From Saprospiraceae bacterium (lineage in GTDB: Bacteria; Bacteroidota; Bacteroidia; Chitinophagales; Saprospiraceae): a stretch of DNA of 64,000 nt. Made by a program: the position numbers and the translations under genes. The DNA lies in assembly GCA_019638385.1 (NCBI GenBank), contig JAHBTW010000017.1, positions 1 to 64,000 on the forward strand, in the 5' to 3' direction. Under the pieces are notes generated by a model. It made no database searches and was not told the DNA's origin. It saw only the letters and a list, made by a program, of their open reading frames with translations. This document shows positions 59,630 to 64,000 of the stretch, in pieces; positions within the stretch are counted from its first letter, which is position 1, and each line of letters starts with the position of its first letter.

Positions 59630-60280
59630 ATGTTGAAGTTAAAAGTCAAAGCCGGCGGGATCAGGAATTTAACCGATGCGCGATACTTCGCTGCTAAAGA
59701 AGTGGAATGGTTGGGCTATTGCCTTGACCCCACCGCGCCGGAATACCTGCCGCCGAATACCATGCAGGCCATCCGCGAATGGGTGGGCGGGGTGCTCACC
59801 CTCGGCGAGTTCGGCTTTGTATCGGGTGAAGAATTGCTCGCGGCAGCAGAGCAATATCAATTGGACGCCGTACAGGTTGGCGTTTTTGCCGGCGCAGAAG
59901 ATTTGTTGTTGCTACAAGGCCGCGTACAAGTACTGCGCGAAATCATTGTAGAACCGGAGGCAGATGCCGCCGCGCTCCAACGCGAAATCGCCCGGCTCGC
60001 GCCATTGGTACACGCCACCATTCTTTCTTTCCAACCCAACCGCATCACCTGGAGCGACATAGAGGCCGGCCGGCCATTCGGCGTACAAGCGCTGCGGGAG
60101 CTTTGTGCCGCTTCGCCTATTCTCATCGGTATGGATTTGGATGCCGCCGCCGTCGCCGATCTATTGGAATCTGTGCAGCCCTACGGATTGGCCGTGCAAG
60201 GCGGCGAGGAGGAGAAAACGGGATTTAAATCCTTCGAGGCATTGGACGAGGTGCTGGATACGCTGGAAATACTGGTATGA
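59630..60280 (+). CDS. TrpF-like (PRAI-fold) barrel protein without the usual catalytic Cys
   Basis: A protein of 216 residues from MLKLKVKAGGIRNLTDARYF. It looks like a phosphoribosylanthranilate isomerase barrel: K-V-K-x-x-G-I-R-N-L-T-D-A at the start, LGYCLDPTAPEYLPPNT, LDAVQVGVFAG, and the ending QPYGLAVQGGEEEKTGFKSF EAL. True TrpF has KICG here; this protein has KAGG, so the catalytic Cys is missing. No other trp genes are near. It may be a repurposed barrel. It follows an exact -7 box at 59589. Confidence 0.75.
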   Translation: MLKLKVKAGGIRNLTDARYFAAKEVEWLGYCLDPTAPEYLPPNTMQAIREWVGGVLTLGEFGFVSGEELLAAAEQYQLDAVQVGVFAGAEDLLLLQGRVQVLREIIVEPEADAAALQREIARLAPLVHATILSFQPNRITWSDIEAGRPFGVQALRELCAASPILIGMDLDAAAVADLLESVQPYGLAVQGGEEEKTGFKSFEALDEVLDTLEILV

Positions 60281-60296
60281 TGATGCCGAATTTAGA

Positions 60297-60354
60297 TAGC
60301 TGCGAGTTTATAGCATAGGATGGGCCGTGACTCGAAGCTCGCGGCTCGAAGCTA
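60297..60354. repeat. Dispersed intergenic repeat TAGCTGCGAG / CTCGAAGCTCGC
   Basis: TAGCTGCGAGTTTATAGC at the left and GACTCGAAGCTCGCGGCTCG then AAGCTATTATGG at the right. It shares AGCTGCGAG with 21111 and 23157. Located between the TrpF-like and comF genes. Confidence 0.45.
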
Positions 60355-60388
60355 TTATGGATCTAAATAGTTACAAAAAACCAAAACC

Positions 60389-61102
60389 ATGCCCACACAA
60401 CAATCGCTTCTCCGCCGGTTGGCCGACGATTTTGCCGGGTTGTTTTACCCGCATCTCTGTTTAGCCTGCGCCGAACGGAAACCGCCCCGTCGCGATTTGC
60501 TCTGCATTACCTGCCGTGCCAAATTGCCGTACACCGATTATCACGAGCATCAGGAGAATGTGCTCACCGAGCGCTTCTGGGGGCGGGCGCCCATATACAG
60601 CGGGGCCGCCATGTTTCACTTTATAAAAGGAGGTAAAACCCAGCACTTGTTGCATCAGCTCAAGTATCAGGGCAAGCAGCAGGTCGGCGTATTGCTCGGC
60701 GAATGGTATGGGCGGGAGTTGAAAAAATCTGTCTGGTTTCAATGCGTGGAGGCTATTGTGCCCGTACCGCTGCATCCGCGCAAGGAACGGCAGCGGGGCT
60801 TCAATCAAAGCGATACCTTTGCACGGGGACTTGCCCGCACCATGGGCGTACCCTGGCACAAAAACGGCTTGCGCCGAAAAGCCTATACCGAAACCCAAAC
60901 CCAAAAAGGGCGGATGGAAAGATTCGGCAATGTGGAGTCGGTGTTTGAAGTGGGCGAACCGGCCAAACTTAACGGCAAACACATCCTTTTAGTAGATGAC
61001 GTGATTACGACCGGTGCAACCCTCGAAGCCTGTACCCATACTTTACTTCAATTGCCGGGCGTAAAGGTGAGCCTCGCGGCCATTGCCATTGCCGGCAGTT
61101 AA
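60389..61102 (+). CDS. ComF-family phosphoribosyltransferase-like protein
   Basis: A protein of 237 residues. ComF proteins take part in DNA uptake in competent bacteria, but their role in Bacteroidota is not established. The N-terminal zinc ribbon is CLACAERKPPRRDLLCITCR. The phosphoribosyltransferase signature is HILLVDDVITTGATLEACTH (PRPP site, about 197-215), and YQGKQQVGVLLGEWYGREL, VPVPLHPRKERQRGFNQSDT and GLRRKAYTETQTQKGRMERF are typical too. Precedes the AlkD-like gene by 21 bases, likely one operon. Confidence 0.92.
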   Translation: MPTQQSLLRRLADDFAGLFYPHLCLACAERKPPRRDLLCITCRAKLPYTDYHEHQENVLTERFWGRAPIYSGAAMFHFIKGGKTQHLLHQLKYQGKQQVGVLLGEWYGRELKKSVWFQCVEAIVPVPLHPRKERQRGFNQSDTFARGLARTMGVPWHKNGLRRKAYTETQTQKGRMERFGNVESVFEVGEPAKLNGKHILLVDDVITTGATLEACTHTLLQLPGVKVSLAAIAIAGS

Positions 61103-61123
61103 AAACCAAAAAACCATCCTTGC

Positions 61124-62254
61124 ATGCCAAGTATATCGCCCGACGAAAAGCCATTTCTGCTCAAGAACGTCTATACCCGCGAATTGCTCGAAGGCTATGC
61201 CCAAACCCTCCGGAGGATATGGCCCGCTTTTCCGGTCGAATCATTTTTGGAAAAGGTCTTCGATGCCAATTGGGAACAGGCCGAACTTAAAGTGCGTATG
61301 CGCCACATCAGCGCCTGCCTGCGCGCAGTACTGCCCTCCGCATTCCGGGAATCGGCGGAAATCCTCACGGAAAGCACTCGGCGTTTTGCAGCGGAATTTG
61401 GCGAAAAGCTCACCTTTGAACACATGTTCATCCCCGACTTTGTAGCGCAATTCGGCGCCGACGATCCCGATGCCGCCATTCCGGCCCTTACAGACATTAC
61501 CCGCTGGACGAGCGCCGAATTTGCCGTGCGCCCTTTCCTGCTGCGCTATCCGGAGCGGATGTACGCGCAGATGCTCGAATGGTCGAACCACGAAAGCCCT
61601 ATGGTCCGGCGCTTGTCGAGTGAAGGCTTCCGGCCGCGCCTGCCCTGGGGCATGGGTGTTCCTGCGCTAAAAAAAGACCCCACGCCCATTCTTCCGGTAT
61701 TGGAAAATCTGAAAAACGACCCGGCCGAAACGGTGCGCCGCTCGGTGGCCAACAACATCAACGACATTGCCAAAGACCACCCGGCCAAGGCGCTCCATAT
61801 AGCCCGCCGCTGGCAGGGCCTCAGCCCCGAAACGGACTGGGTAGTGCGCCATGCCTGCCGCGGTTTGCTCAAAAAAGGACACCCGGAGGCGCTGGCGCTC
61901 TTCGGATTTGATGCGCAGCTTTCCACCGTGGAGGTGCAGGCGCTGCGCTGTTCGCCCCGCGTGCGCATCGGCGAGCGCCTCGATTTTTCATTTATAGTAA
62001 AAAACATCGGCGCCGGCCCGGCAGAAGTACGGCTCGAATATGCGGTGGATTATCTCACTTCCACCGGGAAAATTTCGCAAAAAGTGTTTAAAATCAAAGA
62101 GCTATCACTCGTGCCGGGGCAGGAGGAATCGTTTTCCAAATACCAGCGATTTCAGGATTTTACCACCCGAAAGCATTATCCCGGCGCGCACCGGATCGGC
62201 ATTTTGGTCAACGGGCAGGAACGGGCAGGGATGGAATTTGCGGTAGAACCGTAG
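61124..62254 (+). CDS. AlkD-like HEAT-repeat DNA alkylation repair protein
   Basis: A protein of 376 residues. AlkC/AlkD-like glycosylases remove alkylated purines and consist of HEAT-like helical repeats. Here HEAT-type segments span about residues 90-270 (AIPALTDITRWTSAEFAVRP, YPERMYAQMLEWSNHESPMV, RRLSSEGFRPRLPWGMGVPA, LENLKNDPAETVRRSVANNI NDIAKDHP). The R-P-R-L-P-W-G motif is a family hallmark. The C-terminal about 100 residues form a beta-rich extension (RIGERLDFSFIVKNIGAGPA EVRLEY). It ends right at the first of a set of AGACGTTGC hairpins. Confidence 0.9.
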   Translation: MPSISPDEKPFLLKNVYTRELLEGYAQTLRRIWPAFPVESFLEKVFDANWEQAELKVRMRHISACLRAVLPSAFRESAEILTESTRRFAAEFGEKLTFEHMFIPDFVAQFGADDPDAAIPALTDITRWTSAEFAVRPFLLRYPERMYAQMLEWSNHESPMVRRLSSEGFRPRLPWGMGVPALKKDPTPILPVLENLKNDPAETVRRSVANNINDIAKDHPAKALHIARRWQGLSPETDWVVRHACRGLLKKGHPEALALFGFDAQLSTVEVQALRCSPRVRIGERLDFSFIVKNIGAGPAEVRLEYAVDYLTSTGKISQKVFKIKELSLVPGQEESFSKYQRFQDFTTRKHYPGAHRIGILVNGQERAGMEFAVEP

Positions 62255-62349
62255 AGACGTTGCACCGCAACGTCTCCTGACCGTACGAACCGCATGAACC
62301 CTCTACAGACGTTGCAGTGCAACGTCTCTACAGGTGCATCGTAACGTCT
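62254..62349. repeat. AGACGTTGC/GCAACGTCT palindrome cluster
   Basis: Hairpin 1: GAGACGTTGC-ACC-GCAACGTCTC (62254-62276). Hairpin 2: AGACGTTGCA-G-TGCAACGTCT (62307-62327). A third, diverged arm TAACGTCT lies near 62342-62349. The left arm begins at the last base of the upstream stop. Palindromes of this word occur widely in Bacteroidota and cyanobacterial genomes as far as I recall. Confidence 0.7.
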
Positions 62350-62367
62350 ATTGAAAAAAACAGCGTC

Positions 62368-63198
62368 ATGAATATTCAAATGGTATCTGCGTATGTTGAT
62401 CAATTTCTATTTACGCTTCAAGCGTTTCCGCGCGCCTTGCGGTTTATGCGGGAGCACCGCTTGTGGGAAGGGCTGCTGCGCTACGGCTGGGTGTCGAAGC
62501 TATTGATATTTATGGCTTTCGTACTCAGCCTGCGGTTTTACGGCATTTTTATGGACTGGTGGCGCGGGCTGAAATCGCAAACCGCTTCCGACCCCGTTTA
62601 CAGCCTGGCCGATCTATCGGGGCATTTGTGGAAAGACGGCTTCGGGTTTCTCTTCACCGGAGGCATGAAGTATGTGGTGCTCTTTCTATTTATGGTCGTC
62701 ATTTACCACATCAGCAATCGGGCGCTCGACATTCTCACGGGCGTTCCGTCCGGCATCACGTTCAAGGACTTCATGGAGTCCCAAAAGCGCGCCCTGCATC
62801 TCACCATCCGTGCCTTTGTGTTGGAAACAATTATTATAACATTGCTAAAAGTGGTATTCGGCATCGTTGGTTTTGCTGAGTTTTTGCAGCCGTTTTTGGC
62901 ATTTACCGTCAAATGCTACTTCGTCGGATTTGTGGTCGTGGACAGCTACCAGGAGCAGTTCGGCATGTCGGTGAAGGCGAGCGGCCGGTTCATGCGCGGC
63001 TACATCGGCGTGGGGCTGGCCATTGGGTTGGTATTTCAGATGCTGATGTACATTCCTGTGGCCGGGTCTATACTCGCCTCTTTTGTCACGGCTGTTACAG
63101 CGGTGGTGGTTATGCACGAGATAGCCAAGCTTCACACCCTTCCGGCGGAGGAGATTCAGCAATTTGAAGCAGCGCCCCAACCCGGCAAGGAGGCGTAA
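62368..63198 (+). CDS. Integral membrane protein, unknown function
   Basis: A protein of 276 residues from MNIQMVSAYVDQFLFTLQAF. At least five hydrophobic segments (LLIFMAFVLSLRFYGIFMDW, GMKYVVLFLFMVVIYHISNR, LETIIITLLKVVFGIVGFAE, VGLAIGLVFQMLMYIPVAGS, FVTAVTAVVVMHEI). No named family recognised; the layout resembles the EI24 or DUF4013-type membrane proteins but I cannot assign it. C-terminal tail is short and charged. It follows the palindrome cluster after the AlkD-like gene. Confidence 0.75.
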   Translation: MNIQMVSAYVDQFLFTLQAFPRALRFMREHRLWEGLLRYGWVSKLLIFMAFVLSLRFYGIFMDWWRGLKSQTASDPVYSLADLSGHLWKDGFGFLFTGGMKYVVLFLFMVVIYHISNRALDILTGVPSGITFKDFMESQKRALHLTIRAFVLETIIITLLKVVFGIVGFAEFLQPFLAFTVKCYFVGFVVVDSYQEQFGMSVKASGRFMRGYIGVGLAIGLVFQMLMYIPVAGSILASFVTAVTAVVVMHEIAKLHTLPAEEIQQFEAAPQPGKEA

Positions 63199-63223
63199 AC
63201 CGGGAGCGCTCAACAGGCTATTT

Positions 63224-64000
63224 TTATTCCGGGAACAAACTCTTGTCCAGCCCGGGAATAATGCGCAGCGCATTTTTATAATACACCTTTTTGAGCACTT
63301 CGTCGGGCAGGCCGAGGCCGTACATGCGCCAGAAGGCGTGATAGCGCTTGTAGTAAGGGAAGTATTCATCCGCCGTTTCCAATACGCGGAAGTAGGTGGG
63401 GTATTCTGCCGGTTGGTAGGAGTCTTTGCCGAAGAGGATACGGTCCTGGTATTTTTCAAAAAAACTGCGGGCCATGCGCGGTTGACGGCCCAATTCTGCG
63501 ATGACGGCCCCGATCTCGACATTCATATTGGGCATGGCGTCCAAGAGTTCGCCGAGGTGGCCCAGGTTATTGGGGTACCACCCCATGTGGGCATTGATAA
63601 AGGTAGTGCCGGGATGTTTTTTGAACACGCTGTGCTGTTCGGCGATGATTTGCTCCCAGGGGGCAGTAGTATCCCCGGAGCGTTTGCGGCGGGGGTGGGT
63701 TTTGAGTTCGAGCCAGCGTTCGTTGTTCTCGTCGTGGGGCAGCCAGAAAGGTTGCGGGTCGGCGGTGTGGATGAGCACGGGAATGCCGAGTTCGCCGCAT
63801 TTGGCCCAGATCGGATCAATGCGGGGGTCGTCCACGGCTACGCGGCCGTTTTTGTCCTTCACATCCATGCCGAGATTTTTGTAAATTTTGAGACCGCGCG
63901 CGCCGTTTTGCACATCAAACTCCAACTGTTTCAGCGCATTTTCCGTCCAGTCGGGTTCGTCCATTCCGTTGAAACTGATATTGGAAAACACAACCATGCG
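63224..64000 (-). CDS. Amidohydrolase-family protein, N-terminus outside the window
   Basis: The C-terminal 258 residues of an amidohydrolase-2 (TIM-barrel, metal-dependent) enzyme; the 5' end lies beyond 64000, and the ATG near 63997 is probably internal. Signs: ENALKQLEFDVQNGARGLKI YKNLG, CGELGIPVLIHTADPQPFWL (metal-binding His), HPGTTFINAHMGWYPNNLGH, MNVEIGAVIAELGRQPRMAR and RILFGKDSYQPAEYPTYFRV (Asp at the metal site). Members are decarboxylases or hydrolases; the substrate is unclear. It is followed by the convergent membrane protein gene. Confidence 0.88.
   Translation of the reverse strand, partial: RMVVFSNISFNGMDEPDWTENALKQLEFDVQNGARGLKIYKNLGMDVKDKNGRVAVDDPRIDPIWAKCGELGIPVLIHTADPQPFWLPHDENNERWLELKTHPRRKRSGDTTAPWEQIIAEQHSVFKKHPGTTFINAHMGWYPNNLGHLGELLDAMPNMNVEIGAVIAELGRQPRMARSFFEKYQDRILFGKDSYQPAEYPTYFRVLETADEYFPYYKRYHAFWRMYGLGLPDEVLKKVYYKNALRIIPGLDKSLFPE

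Noticed and set aside
1..64000. tRNA, rRNA or tmRNA genes
   Set aside because: I looked in the larger gaps for cloverleaf arms and rRNA words and saw none; a dedicated scan could still find a weak case.

Overview
The window looks like a chromosomal segment of a member of the Bacteroidota, probably the class Saprospiria. The signs are a PorP/SprF-type type IX secretion protein next to a protein with a gliding-motility C-terminal domain, DUF5606 and DUF3276/PUR-alpha-like proteins, an archaeal-type prolyl-tRNA synthetase, a class II ribonucleotide reductase, a GH3-family protein, and repeated occurrence of the Bacteroidota -7 promoter box TAnnTTTG. The genus assignment is inference; no 16S or other marker is present. 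I see no tRNA, rRNA or CRISPR array.

Positions 1 to about 9.8 kb are an accessory island of polymorphic-toxin material. It reads as a row of cassettes, each with a short piece of RHS core, a variable C-terminal toxin tip and an AT-rich presumptive immunity gene. Tip A carries a JAMM/JAB metalloprotease motif, tip B an HExxH metallopeptidase motif, tip C is unrecognised, and tip D carries an AHH nuclease motif. A fifth unit, E, keeps only the last 41 codons of a D-like toxin plus an immunity paralogue. The island is scarred by a 187-bp MITE-like insertion, an ISKra4-like insertion sequence with perfect 24-bp ends, a palindrome array, and two related structured spacers whose stems covary between copies.

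From 9.9 to 64 kb the content is mostly housekeeping and envelope functions. 9.9-19.5 kb: a TlpA-like protein, rhomboid protease, phosphofructokinase, thymidine kinase, a K+/H+-type antiporter, an RND efflux permease and Dps. 19.7-32 kb: M28 and M3 peptidases, a reductase/Arr pair, a ChaN-like protein, DUF5606, a second TlpA-like protein, flavin reductase, an ATP-grasp-like orphan, a MobB/MobA-like fusion and ProS. 32-41 kb: envelope and T9SS proteins, RadC, the PUR-alpha-like protein and RnpA. 41.4-51.8 kb: TatC, GH3, two CBS proteins, a TPR protein, an acyl-CoA ligase, a DRTGG/BioD-like protein, an ATP-grasp ligase and an SRPBCC protein. 51.9-64 kb: NrdJ, a coupled pair of STAND-like ATPases, an ion channel, an alkyltransferase-like protein, a TrpF-like barrel, ComF, an AlkD-like HEAT protein, a membrane protein and a truncated amidohydrolase.

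The most interesting parts are the toxin-tip cassette array with its covarying spacers and mobile-element scars, and the two-ATPase operon, whose upstream region is three tandem 28-bp repeats that each carry a TAnnTTTG box and are spaced so that one repeat could supply the -33 element of the next.
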